Below are positions 15,036 through 22,894 of a stretch of 35,574 nt of DNA, in pieces; position 1 is the first letter of the stretch; every line of letters starts with the position of its first letter. Below the pieces are notes generated by a model. That model did not search any database. It had not been told where the DNA came from and was given only the letters and a program-made list of their open reading frames with translations. The stretch covers positions 1 through 35,574 of the forward strand of contig JAFQFH010000078.1 in assembly GCA_017398685.1 (NCBI GenBank), given 5' to 3'. Origin of the DNA: Oscillospiraceae bacterium (GTDB lineage: Bacteria; Bacillota; Clostridia; Oscillospirales; Oscillospiraceae). A program made the position numbers and the translations under genes.

Positions 15036-16124
15036 TTATTTTTTCTGGGAAAAGACCCACTCGCGCTGTATGTAGTAGCTGATGAAAAACAGCACCATAT
15101 CCACCGCAAACTTTATAAGTGTGGCGACAATGGGCAGGCTGTTGGCAAAAAGGCCGTTTATCAAAGTGACAAGTCCTGCGGAAACCAACATCTGTGGGAT
15201 GCACAGGCAGTAATAACGGAACATTGCCCTCTTGTATCCGCCGTTCTTATTTTCAAAAACAACGGAGTTATTGGCGTTGAAGTTGAAGAAAGATGAAATG
15301 GCGCGGGCCACAACGGTCGCCAGAAGCTCCGCGTATTTACCGGCAGCTGCGGCAAAAAAGCGCATCATCAGGTAAAATACACCCAGATCAATAAGAGTGG
15401 AGCCCAGAGAACTGAGCATAAACTTGATCATGACCTTGAAAATACGCCAGGAGTCCTTGACCGCATCGTAGTGAGAACTGTAGTCATCCGGGTCATAGAC
15501 TGTTTCAATAGGCTGCTCATAGAAAGCTATGCCCATCCGCTTCATATTGAGGAGCATATTGGTCTCATACTCAAAGCGTTCGCCCTCTATTTCGCAGAAT
15601 GCAGGAAGATATTTTGAGGGTATGGCGCGAAGGCCGGTCTGAGTATCAGAGAGGACTATACCGTAGCAAAGTCTGAAAAGTCTGGATGTGGTCTTGTTGC
15701 CGGCAACGCTGCGGGGCGGAATTCCGGGCTGGTTGAAGTCACGGCAGCCCAAAACAACCTTATCCTCCTGCTCAAGCATACGCTCGCCGCAGGCAATAAT
15801 ATCGTCCGTCAGGTGCTGACCATCGCCGTCAATTGTGATGACACCGGCAATCTCCGGCATATTGGAAATAACGTACTCAAATGCTGTTTTGAGAGCACGG
15901 CCCTTGCCGCGGTTTACATCATGATGAAGCACAACAGTCTCTTCATAGCGCTCCACCTCGTCAAACCAAGATCTGTGCTCATCATCGCTGCCATCGTCCA
16001 CTATAACGATGTGTTCAAAGCCCTTTTCAATCAAACCGTCTACGACAGCTCTGAACTTCTTGTCCGGATTCAGGGACGGCAGCACAATTGCTGTGACAGA
16101 AAGGCACGATTTCTGCTCGTTCAT
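15036..16124 (-). CDS. GT2 glycosyltransferase fused to a GtrA membrane domain
   Basis: 362 residues. Residues 1-220 form a GT-A family-2 glycosyltransferase with DDGSDD at 43-48, NRGKG at 71-75, and the metal-binding D99-G-D101 of TIDGDGQH, resembling dolichol- or undecaprenyl-phosphate sugar transferases. Residues about 235-362 are a four-helix GtrA-type domain, which in O-antigen and teichoic acid modification systems is proposed to flip lipid-linked sugars. The fusion should both make and translocate a polyprenyl-phosphate sugar for use outside the membrane. AAGGAG lies 7 bases before the ATG. It starts 18 bases after the preceding gene in a three-gene operon. Confidence 0.92.
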   Translation of the reverse strand: MNEQKSCLSVTAIVLPSLNPDKKFRAVVDGLIEKGFEHIVIVDDGSDDEHRSWFDEVERYEETVVLHHDVNRGKGRALKTAFEYVISNMPEIAGVITIDGDGQHLTDDIIACGERMLEQEDKVVLGCRDFNQPGIPPRSVAGNKTTSRLFRLCYGIVLSDTQTGLRAIPSKYLPAFCEIEGERFEYETNMLLNMKRMGIAFYEQPIETVYDPDDYSSHYDAVKDSWRIFKVMIKFMLSSLGSTLIDLGVFYLMMRFFAAAAGKYAELLATVVARAISSFFNFNANNSVVFENKNGGYKRAMFRYYCLCIPQMLVSAGLVTLINGLFANSLPIVATLIKFAVDMVLFFISYYIQREWVFSQKK

Positions 16125-16142
16125 TTCTTCTCCTTTGGATCA

Positions 16143-17279
16143 TCAGGCCAGCGACAGGGCTCTGATATCTCCGTAATTGTCAAATACTATAATTTTGAGC
16201 TCATTGATGTCAACACTCTCGCCGCTGCCCTGAGTGACGGAGGTGGTCTGTGCCACAACATCGCAGACATAATAACCCTCGCCCAGATCAATGGCGTTTA
16301 CAAGCTGATAGCTGTCCAGCCTGAAAGCGTGAGTATGCGCCCAGCCCAAACCGTCAAGAGCTGCGTAAAGGCGCTTGTCCAAATCTCCGCCGGGCATAAC
16401 ATAGCCGGTGAGTTCGGAGTATCCGCCGGAGGAATGCTTGCCCATAATGCCCGAGGTATATCTGAGATACTTCTCGGTGAACTTGGAACAAAATCCATCA
16501 AGGCGGGCAAATTTTTCAGGATCACAGGGCTTGATGAACTGGGAGTCATCGCGGCTGCTGTCTATTTCGTATACACTGCCGTTCTCATCGAGTATGACAG
16601 GAGTAATGTAGCCAATGATTTTATCTGCCCGGTAAGTAGTTTTGGTGGGGAGATTGGGGTTCACATCATAAAAATCCCTGAGTGAATCGTACTGTATCCC
16701 CTGCTCAACAATATACTCCGGTCCCAGTGTAATGCCGTTGAGCTGGACACTGTAGGTTGCCGGAACAGTAACTTCAACACTGGTATAAAGGCCGCTCAGG
16801 TCAAATTCCTGACTGTGAACAAGCCACGGGCGCAGATCCCAGGGCAGCTCTATCTCCTTGTCCAAAAGCTCTATCTCAAACTTTGCATTCTTGGTTTCGT
16901 CCTTGACCAGATAGACCTTGCCAAAACTGCTCTTCCCTACTCTGAGAGAATACGCATTGAGATTGGGGTCGGCACTGACGGAGCGGACATGGTTGATCTC
17001 GCCGCTGAGCAGCTCCATAACAACAGCCTTGCATTCCTCATCACTCTGGAAGGGGTGCTCCATAAGAGACATGGTATCTGCAAGTCCTTCCTCCCAAAGA
17101 TCGGTGCTCAGCTGGGAAACGTAGCTGTCTATAACATCGTCGGGCATGGATTTCTCATAAAGATCAGCAAAATCCCACAGAGTCCGCAGAGCAAAAACCA
17201 CAACCGCTGCAATGGCCAGGGTATATATTATAAGGAGCGCCCAGAATATTATCTTATTTCTCTTTTTTCTGTAAGACAC
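16143..17279 (-). CDS. Membrane-anchored protein of unknown function
   Basis: 378 residues. A basic N terminus (MSYRKKRNK) and one transmembrane helix (about 10-32) are followed by a large, mostly polar extracytoplasmic domain. The sequence around 105-175 (YSLRVGKSSFGKVYLVKD, then LDKEIELPWDLRPW) looks like beta strands, but no family was recognised. A GTG start at 17279 is supported by GGAGG 9 bases upstream. It lies between a phosphodiester-glycosidase gene and the GT2-GtrA gene with gaps under 20 bases, so it probably acts in the same surface-glycan pathway; this is inference from position. Confidence 0.85.
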   Translation of the reverse strand: MSYRKKRNKIIFWALLIIYTLAIAAVVVFALRTLWDFADLYEKSMPDDVIDSYVSQLSTDLWEEGLADTMSLMEHPFQSDEECKAVVMELLSGEINHVRSVSADPNLNAYSLRVGKSSFGKVYLVKDETKNAKFEIELLDKEIELPWDLRPWLVHSQEFDLSGLYTSVEVTVPATYSVQLNGITLGPEYIVEQGIQYDSLRDFYDVNPNLPTKTTYRADKIIGYITPVILDENGSVYEIDSSRDDSQFIKPCDPEKFARLDGFCSKFTEKYLRYTSGIMGKHSSGGYSELTGYVMPGGDLDKRLYAALDGLGWAHTHAFRLDSYQLVNAIDLGEGYYVCDVVAQTTSVTQGSGESVDINELKIIVFDNYGDIRALSLA

Positions 17280-17296
17280 AAAAGCTTACCTCCAAA

Positions 17297-18394
17297 TCAT
17301 CTGAAGAGGAACGCGGTAGGCAGAGGACGAGCGCCCGCTGTGCTGGAGTTCCTGTTAACATATTCGCCATTGTAGTACATGCTGGTGGAAGAGCCGCCGT
17401 CCATATTGATGGCATTGACAGCACCTCTGGAGAGCATGATTTCCATGCAGTCCTGATAGGTCGCGCCCATGGAGTGAGCCTGTCTGCCGTCGATGACCAG
17501 CATCAGAATTGCACCGTCGGAGCGCTGACCAATCGCGGTACGGGGATTGACGCCGCTGGGCAGGGAATCAGGATTGACAGGCTGACCGTTCATGATAAGT
17601 ACAGGGCCGAAGGAAACGCCGTTTTTGATATTATTGACTTCTGCGGACCAGGCAGTATAGTAGCCAACGTGCATAATGCCCTTGTCGTCCAGACCTACAA
17701 ACACGCTCTCCCTGCTGCCGTCACCGTAGCACACACCGTCAACAATGGTAAGACCTTCAGGCTGGCCGCCAAGACCGGAACCGCCTTCATCCTTGAAGCC
17801 ACCGGCATTTATTCCACCAAGTGCACCATACTTGTTCACCATTTCCTCAAGTGTAAGACCCACGCCGCCATATGTGTCCGGCATGCCCACCAGAACACGG
17901 GTGGGGTCCAGAACCGTGATCATATAACCGGCATAGCCGGGGCCTTTTATCTCTTCAAAGATAATGCCATCGCCATCATCATCCTGTGCAAACTGGGCTG
18001 TATCCATCTGAGCGGCGCCGATAGCATCGGCGCTGGCGATGCTGATAAGAGACGAGTCAAAATCCGCCACTACGGTATCATCTCCCACGTTTCGGATTTC
18101 CGAAACTTCTTCGGAAGTCAGAAACAGACGCGACATAAAGTCAAACCTTCTGGTTTCCAGCATGGTCATGACAAACTCATCACGCAAAGACTCGGAAGGT
18201 CCTTTTGTGAGAACATACACAACACCTATTCCGGCAATCAGCACAACCAATGCTGTGACAAGCATGAAGCCGAAAATACGATCCAGCACTGTCATAAGAC
18301 CGTTGAGCTTTTCCTGTCTGATCTTTTTCTCGCGCTCGAGTCTGGGGTTTACTCTTTCTTCCGTCATTTCAAAGTTTTGCTTTTTATTTTTCAC
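17297..18394 (-). CDS. Membrane-anchored phosphodiester glycosidase (NAGPA-like)
   Basis: 365 residues with a charged cytoplasmic N terminus, one transmembrane helix (about 38-62) and an extracellular NAGPA-type domain. Its hallmarks are GGINAGGF near residue 190, NPRTAIGQRSDGAILMLVIDG, and AINMDGGSSTSMYYNG near the C terminus. This family includes the enzyme that uncovers mannose-6-phosphate by cleaving GlcNAc-1-phosphodiesters and bacterial proteins that act on glycan phosphodiesters such as teichoic-acid-like polymers. A GTG start at 18394 follows GAGGTG by 5 bases. It opens the glycan operon. Substrate unknown. Confidence 0.88.
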   Translation of the reverse strand: MKNKKQNFEMTEERVNPRLEREKKIRQEKLNGLMTVLDRIFGFMLVTALVVLIAGIGVVYVLTKGPSESLRDEFVMTMLETRRFDFMSRLFLTSEEVSEIRNVGDDTVVADFDSSLISIASADAIGAAQMDTAQFAQDDDGDGIIFEEIKGPGYAGYMITVLDPTRVLVGMPDTYGGVGLTLEEMVNKYGALGGINAGGFKDEGGSGLGGQPEGLTIVDGVCYGDGSRESVFVGLDDKGIMHVGYYTAWSAEVNNIKNGVSFGPVLIMNGQPVNPDSLPSGVNPRTAIGQRSDGAILMLVIDGRQAHSMGATYQDCMEIMLSRGAVNAINMDGGSSTSMYYNGEYVNRNSSTAGARPLPTAFLFR

Positions 18395-18513
18395 TATAAC
18401 ACCTCAGAAAAAAATGGGATGTACATTTATAAACGCTTTTACGCATACACGGGGATTATAACACAGAATATATACATTGACAATGGATAATTTGTTAATC
18501 AGTGAGAACAACG

Positions 18514-18544
18514 AAAGCCGGAGTGCTGTACACACTCCGGCTTT
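18514..18544 (-). terminator. Hairpin after the exporter operon
   Basis: A perfect 12-bp stem AAAGCCGGAGTG/CACTCCGGCTTT with a 7-base loop, 9 bases past the stop of the repeat-bearing adaptor. The following minus-strand sequence has only a weak T tract. Confidence 0.7.
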
Positions 18545-18552
18545 TGATATTA

Positions 18553-21009
18553 CTATGAGAATTTAAGGCTTTCGGCGTATCGGTAATAATATCTCTGCCC
18601 TTTTTCAAGGCCGGAAAGTATCTGTACCTTTTCCCCGTCAGAAACACCGGTTGTAACGTATACAGGCTCCGTCAGCACATCATTTTTCTCATCGTAGCCT
18701 GTGTACACGAAGCATTCCCCGTTTTCTTCGCACAGTGCCGCCAGCGGAATGGCAACTTCCGCTTCCACGGTCTCAAGCAGCGCAGCGGTGGAGGCGTTCA
18801 TTCCCGTGAGCATATCCGGGCTTCTTTCTACCTGTACACTGAGGGTATATTTTGTGCTTCCCCCATCTTCATTTATTCCGTTAGGGTCAATCTTGCTGAC
18901 AGTACCCACATAGCTCTGGGCACGAAGTGCATCAAAGCTGACTTCCAGCTTCTGTCCCACATGATACGAGCTTATGTCCCTCTCGTCCACGTATATACTG
19001 ATTTCGGCACTGTCAAAAGGCGTGATGTAGGCCAGTATAGTTTTGCTCAGTTCAAATGGGTCTTCTGTCTCTGACTGAGTCTCCGCGCCGCTCATTGACA
19101 TAGCTGAACCACTGCCGCCTGATGCGCCCATGCCGCCTGCGGATGAAGCCATACCACCCGGAGAGCTTCCGGGGGCACCGCCGTGTGCACTTCCATGCTG
19201 CGCCCCAGCTTCGCCCGGGACGGTTGTGGGATAGAGAATAATATGGTCAATGCTCTCCTGTCCGCTTGTATCGGTGTACATACCCAGCACCAAACTGTCT
19301 CCTGCCTTTATTTCAGAAGATGTGCAGGGATGATAGCTGCCGTTTTCGTATTTGAACACTAAGGCGCTTTCCAAATTTATCTCTTTACTTACACTGGCTG
19401 CTGTATCGGTATAGGCGACAGTAATAAGTGACCCCTCCACTTCCACTACGGATACCGCGTAGCTTTTCATTTCAGGAGTCTGAGCCGGAGCGTTGCTGTC
19501 GGCTGAAGATAGTGCTTCGACGCTTATATCTTCATTGATTGCTGCAATACGCCCATTGCACGGAGCATTTATACAGCCGGAATTATAGGCTGAAAAGAGC
19601 GCTGTAAGTTCCTCTTCCATCTGACGGCGTTTTGCGGTAAGAATATCTCTCTGGCCTGAAAAACCTGTATTTTTAAGGATAAGTAAGGCCATGTCCGTGC
19701 CCACGGGCATATTTTCCGTAACGTTTATCCGCTCTACCGTACCGGCAATTCCAGTTATACATATCTCCCTGTGGATATAAAGGCTGCTTTCGCCAAGCAA
19801 CGTCCCCTGTGCATCATAGATGCTGACAATTTCGCCGTATCCTGCAAGCTCATCCGATACTGTTATCGTTGCCACACCGTCCATAAGCTTTTCAACACTG
19901 CCGTCAAGATAGCTTCCGTCCGGTCTTTGCACGATTACTGTCATCCCTGTGTACATTCCCTCAGTTTCCTGAAGCTCCGCTGCCATAAGACCATCCAGCG
20001 AAAGTCTTATCAATGCCCCGTGCTCACTCACAGTTTCCTGCACATCCACTCCGCTGACTGCGTGTATGGCCTTGACCCGTCCTGAAGCCGGAGCATATAT
20101 GGCGTTTGAAACAGTGTCGGAAAAGCTCGCATTTATCTCCTGATCAAGCTGTGACATAAGCTCGGTAAGCTCCGCGATAGAAAGAATAACACTGTCCCTG
20201 TCCGCCAGAGCAACGGCCTGATCCTTCTCCACATAGTCGCCAGCGCTTACAAGCCACTGTTCAACTCTAATATCTCCTGCAAGGGATATCTGACTTGTGG
20301 TATTTTCTGCTATAGCTCCGCCGTTTTTCAATACAATATCAATGCTGGCTGAGTCCGCAGTGGCTTCAATCAGCTTTATATCTGCAACAAACCCGCTGCT
20401 TTCTGACTCCTGCCGGGGCACAAGCGCAGAAAAGAGCACCACAGCCGCAACGATCATAATAAGATAATACCCGTACAGATTTTTCTTTCTTACAGGGAAA
20501 TCATCCTCTTCCGGTTTTTCTGCTGCGTCCTGCGCACTGTGCTGTTTTCTATTCCTTTTTGAAATAATGACGAGCATTATCACCGAAAACACAAAAGTGA
20601 CAGCGCTGGCGATCATAAGAATGAATATAAACCTTTCCGAAAGCAGAGACTGTGCCAGCAGCTTCGGTTCAAAGCCCTGAAAAGCTTCTGGCTGCTGCAT
20701 ATCCGGCGTCTGCGACATATCCGGCATCTGCGACATATCCGGCATCTGCGACATATCCGGCATTTGCGACATATCCGGCATTTGCGACATATCTGGCATT
20801 TGCGACATATCTGGCATCTGCGACATATCCGGCATTTGCGACATATCCGGCATTTGCGACATATCCGGCATTTGCGACATATCTGGCATCTGAGACTCCA
20901 TTTGCAGCTGTTCTGAAAGGCTGTATGAAAAATACAAAGCTGCTGCAAGAACAAGAACACTCAGAATGATAAGTCCGATATAAATTCCTTTTTTCTTGAA
21001 TATTCTCAA
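18553..21009 (-). CDS. Exporter adaptor (HlyD/MacA-like) with MPDMSQ repeats
   Basis: 818 residues, about twice a normal membrane fusion protein. Order: TM helix 9-31; ten perfect MPDMSQ repeats at 41-100 plus TPDMQQ; TM helix near 130-155; a charged loop; TM helix near 178-197; then a HlyD-type region. That region has biotinyl-lipoyl-like parts (LAGDIRVEQWLVSAGDYVEKDQ and APASGRVKAIHAVSG), a Gly/Ser/Met-rich insert (about 610-650) and a beta-barrel and distal part related to the first adaptor of the operon. The repeats should face outside between TM1 and TM2. MxxM spacing recalls copper(I)-binding methionine motifs. TTG 21009 is the start, with GGAGG 8 bases upstream. It begins 4 bases after the permease stop codon. 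Confidence 0.85.
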   Translation of the reverse strand: MRIFKKKGIYIGLIILSVLVLAAALYFSYSLSEQLQMESQMPDMSQMPDMSQMPDMSQMPDMSQMPDMSQMPDMSQMPDMSQMPDMSQMPDMSQMPDMSQTPDMQQPEAFQGFEPKLLAQSLLSERFIFILMIASAVTFVFSVIMLVIISKRNRKQHSAQDAAEKPEEDDFPVRKKNLYGYYLIMIVAAVVLFSALVPRQESESSGFVADIKLIEATADSASIDIVLKNGGAIAENTTSQISLAGDIRVEQWLVSAGDYVEKDQAVALADRDSVILSIAELTELMSQLDQEINASFSDTVSNAIYAPASGRVKAIHAVSGVDVQETVSEHGALIRLSLDGLMAAELQETEGMYTGMTVIVQRPDGSYLDGSVEKLMDGVATITVSDELAGYGEIVSIYDAQGTLLGESSLYIHREICITGIAGTVERINVTENMPVGTDMALLILKNTGFSGQRDILTAKRRQMEEELTALFSAYNSGCINAPCNGRIAAINEDISVEALSSADSNAPAQTPEMKSYAVSVVEVEGSLITVAYTDTAASVSKEINLESALVFKYENGSYHPCTSSEIKAGDSLVLGMYTDTSGQESIDHIILYPTTVPGEAGAQHGSAHGGAPGSSPGGMASSAGGMGASGGSGSAMSMSGAETQSETEDPFELSKTILAYITPFDSAEISIYVDERDISSYHVGQKLEVSFDALRAQSYVGTVSKIDPNGINEDGGSTKYTLSVQVERSPDMLTGMNASTAALLETVEAEVAIPLAALCEENGECFVYTGYDEKNDVLTEPVYVTTGVSDGEKVQILSGLEKGQRYYYRYAESLKFS
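20692..20889 (-). repeat. Eleven tandem 18-bp units inside the adaptor gene
   Basis: Ten units encode exactly MPDMSQ (20710-20889) and an eleventh gives TPDMQQ. Units differ only at silent positions: Pro as CCG or CCA, and Gln as CAG or CAA. Because 18 is a multiple of three, every frame stays open across the array, creating spurious overlapping frames. Copy number is likely to vary between strains by slippage. Confidence 0.95.
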
Positions 21010-21013
21010 ATTA

Positions 21014-22216
21014 TTAACCTCCGTAGTGCAGTGCGTCTATAGGCTTCATCCTGGCCGCCTTATTTGCCGGGTACAGCCCGAAGCCCACTCCGATGACAAA
21101 GCAGAAAGCCACCGCGATAAGCACGACTGTAACATCCATTTCAAAGCTCATTCCAAGCCCAGACACGACCACTCCGGCTATTCTCAGAAAGCCCCATGAA
21201 AGCAAAATACCGATTATACAGCCAAGCATACAAAGCACTGTGCTTTCCAGAAGAAACTGCTGCAAGATAGTTCCCCGGCTTGCGCCGATAGCCTTTCTTA
21301 TGCCGATTTCTCTTGTGCGCTCCGTCACTGTGACAAGCATGATATTCATAATGCCAATGCCGCCCACCACAAGTGATATGGCTGCGATCCCGCCCAAAAG
21401 AAGGGTGAGGATGGAGGTGATGGAGCCCATAGCGTCCTCAAGGGCATCCTGAGCGGATATGTCATAGGCATCCTCATCCTGTTCAAGCCGCTCGTAGAGT
21501 ATCCTGTCAATGGCGGCCTCGGCAGCCTCTATAGTGCTGTTTTCCGCCGCGCCCACATAAAATGAGTCAATTTGAGCGTTTAAGGATGTGCTGAGCTTTA
21601 CAAGGGAGCTGTAGGGGATATGTACTGTCAGTGAGCCGCTGCCGAAAACGGCAGTTAGGGAGTTTTCATCGTCCTCCATGACACCAACAACGGTGAATTT
21701 CACACCGTTGAGTGAAATCTCCTCTCCCAGACAGTCCGTATAACCCACAAGCTCCGTGGCGGCAGTTTCGTTTATGACACAGACATAGCTTGAATTATTT
21801 ACGTCAGCGGTTTTGATATCCCGTCCCAAAAGGATATTGATGCTTTGAATCTGACTGTAGGCGGAGCTAACGCCGTAGACCTGTACGGTGGCAGATTCGG
21901 AACCGTATTTTCCCACCGCGCTTTCATTCTTCCACGCTGCCGCAAGGCCAATGTCCGCATCTTCCGTCCATTCCTCAAGGTCTTCCAGATATATAGCATC
22001 CCCCTTGTCATCCGATATGCTGACCGTCAAAAGATTTGTACCCAGCTGGGATATAGTGTCCTGCACAGTTCCGGTAGCGCCGTTGACAAGGCTGACAAGG
22101 ATGACCAGCGCCATTACGCCGATTATTATGCCAAGCATAGTGAGAAAAGCCCTGAGCTTGTTTCCGCCAATGGACTTGAGTGCCATCGGCACAGCCTGCA
22201 AAAGTGCGTATATCAT
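21014..22216 (-). CDS. MacB/YknZ-type ABC permease
   Basis: 400 residues. TM1 at about 20-43 follows ALKSIGGNKLRAFLTMLGIIIGV, the conserved MacB N terminus; a large extracellular MacB-PCD domain (45-270) and three C-terminal TM helices of the FtsX fold follow, with MNIMLVTVTERTREIGIRKAIGA between them. It acts as a dimer with the ATPase in mechanotransmission-type export of peptides, antibiotics or lipids. Its ATG overlaps the ATPase stop as ATGA, with GAGGTG just upstream. In a cell without an outer membrane the closest described layout is Bacillus YknXYZ. Confidence 0.95.
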   Translation of the reverse strand: MIYALLQAVPMALKSIGGNKLRAFLTMLGIIIGVMALVILVSLVNGATGTVQDTISQLGTNLLTVSISDDKGDAIYLEDLEEWTEDADIGLAAAWKNESAVGKYGSESATVQVYGVSSAYSQIQSINILLGRDIKTADVNNSSYVCVINETAATELVGYTDCLGEEISLNGVKFTVVGVMEDDENSLTAVFGSGSLTVHIPYSSLVKLSTSLNAQIDSFYVGAAENSTIEAAEAAIDRILYERLEQDEDAYDISAQDALEDAMGSITSILTLLLGGIAAISLVVGGIGIMNIMLVTVTERTREIGIRKAIGASRGTILQQFLLESTVLCMLGCIIGILLSWGFLRIAGVVVSGLGMSFEMDVTVVLIAVAFCFVIGVGFGLYPANKAARMKPIDALHYGG

Positions 22217-22884
22217 TCATACACCTCGCTTAATCTTCCGTCCATGATATGAACACGCCGCTGCGCCTGCATTGCCACGTCATCCTCATGGGTTATGAGC
22301 AGGATGGTATTCCCCTGCTGATGCAGTTCGTGGAAAATGTCCATTATTTCCAAGGTGGTTTTGGAATCAAGATTGCCCGTCGGCTCGTCTGCAAGGATGA
22401 GTGAAGGCCGCGTTACAATGGCGCGGGCAATGGCAACGCGCTGCTGCTGACCTCCGGAAAGCTCCGTTGGAAAGTGCGCCGCCCTGCGCCTTAGCTTTAC
22501 CTTTTCCAGCGCCTGAGCCACCCGCTCTGCCCGCTCGGCTTTTCTCACACCCTGATATATAAGGGGCAGCTCCACATTTTCTTCTGCTGTGAGCTTGGGA
22601 ATAAGATTGAAGCTTTGAAAAACAAAGCCTATCTTCCGGTTTCTTACGGCGGCAAGCTGATTTTCCGTATAGTCCTCAATAGGTATCCCGTCCAGCAGGT
22701 ATTCTCCGCTATCCGCCACGTCAAGACAGCCTATTATATTCATAAGCGTGGATTTACCACTGCCGGAAGGCCCGATAACGCTGACAAATTCACCCTTCGC
22801 AACGTGCAAAGTAGCCTCGTCAAGAGCCTTGACTACCTCGCTGCCTATCTTATACCGCTTGGACAATTTATTTATGCGTATCAT
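22213..22884 (-). CDS. MacB/LolD/YknY-type ABC transporter ATPase
   Basis: 224 residues. Walker [10 protein letters not shown] is at 38-46, the Q-loop [16 protein letters not shown] follows, then the signature [14 protein letters not shown], Walker B LILADEP and the switch histidine in LLITHE. This is the usual set for the MacB class. ATG 22884 is chosen because AAGGAG lies 7 bases upstream and the protein then starts [12 protein letters not shown] longer frame to 22986 would read the repeats of the upstream adaptor gene out of frame as Cys/Pro repeats and is rejected. It starts 10 bases after the upstream stop. Confidence 0.96.
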   Translation of the reverse strand: MIRINKLSKRYKIGSEVVKALDEATLHVAKGEFVSVIGPSGSGKSTLMNIIGCLDVADSGEYLLDGIPIEDYTENQLAAVRNRKIGFVFQSFNLIPKLTAEENVELPLIYQGVRKAERAERVAQALEKVKLRRRAAHFPTELSGGQQQRVAIARAIVTRPSLILADEPTGNLDSKTTLEIMDIFHELHQQGNTILLITHEDDVAMQAQRRVHIMDGRLSEVYE

Positions 22885-22894
22885 ATCCAGCTCC

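Noticed and set aside
17474-18490. 338-codon frame antisense to the NAGPA-like gene
   Set aside because: No domain, composition typical of a reverse frame, overlaps a well-supported gene.
20692-20889. CRISPR-like array
   Set aside because: Units are contiguous 18-bp coding repeats without spacers.
20613-20960. Cys/Arg repeat protein (CRICRKC pattern) and the plus-strand ATYPA repeat frame
   Set aside because: Both are out-of-frame readings of the 18-bp repeat array, which stays open in every frame because the unit is a multiple of three.
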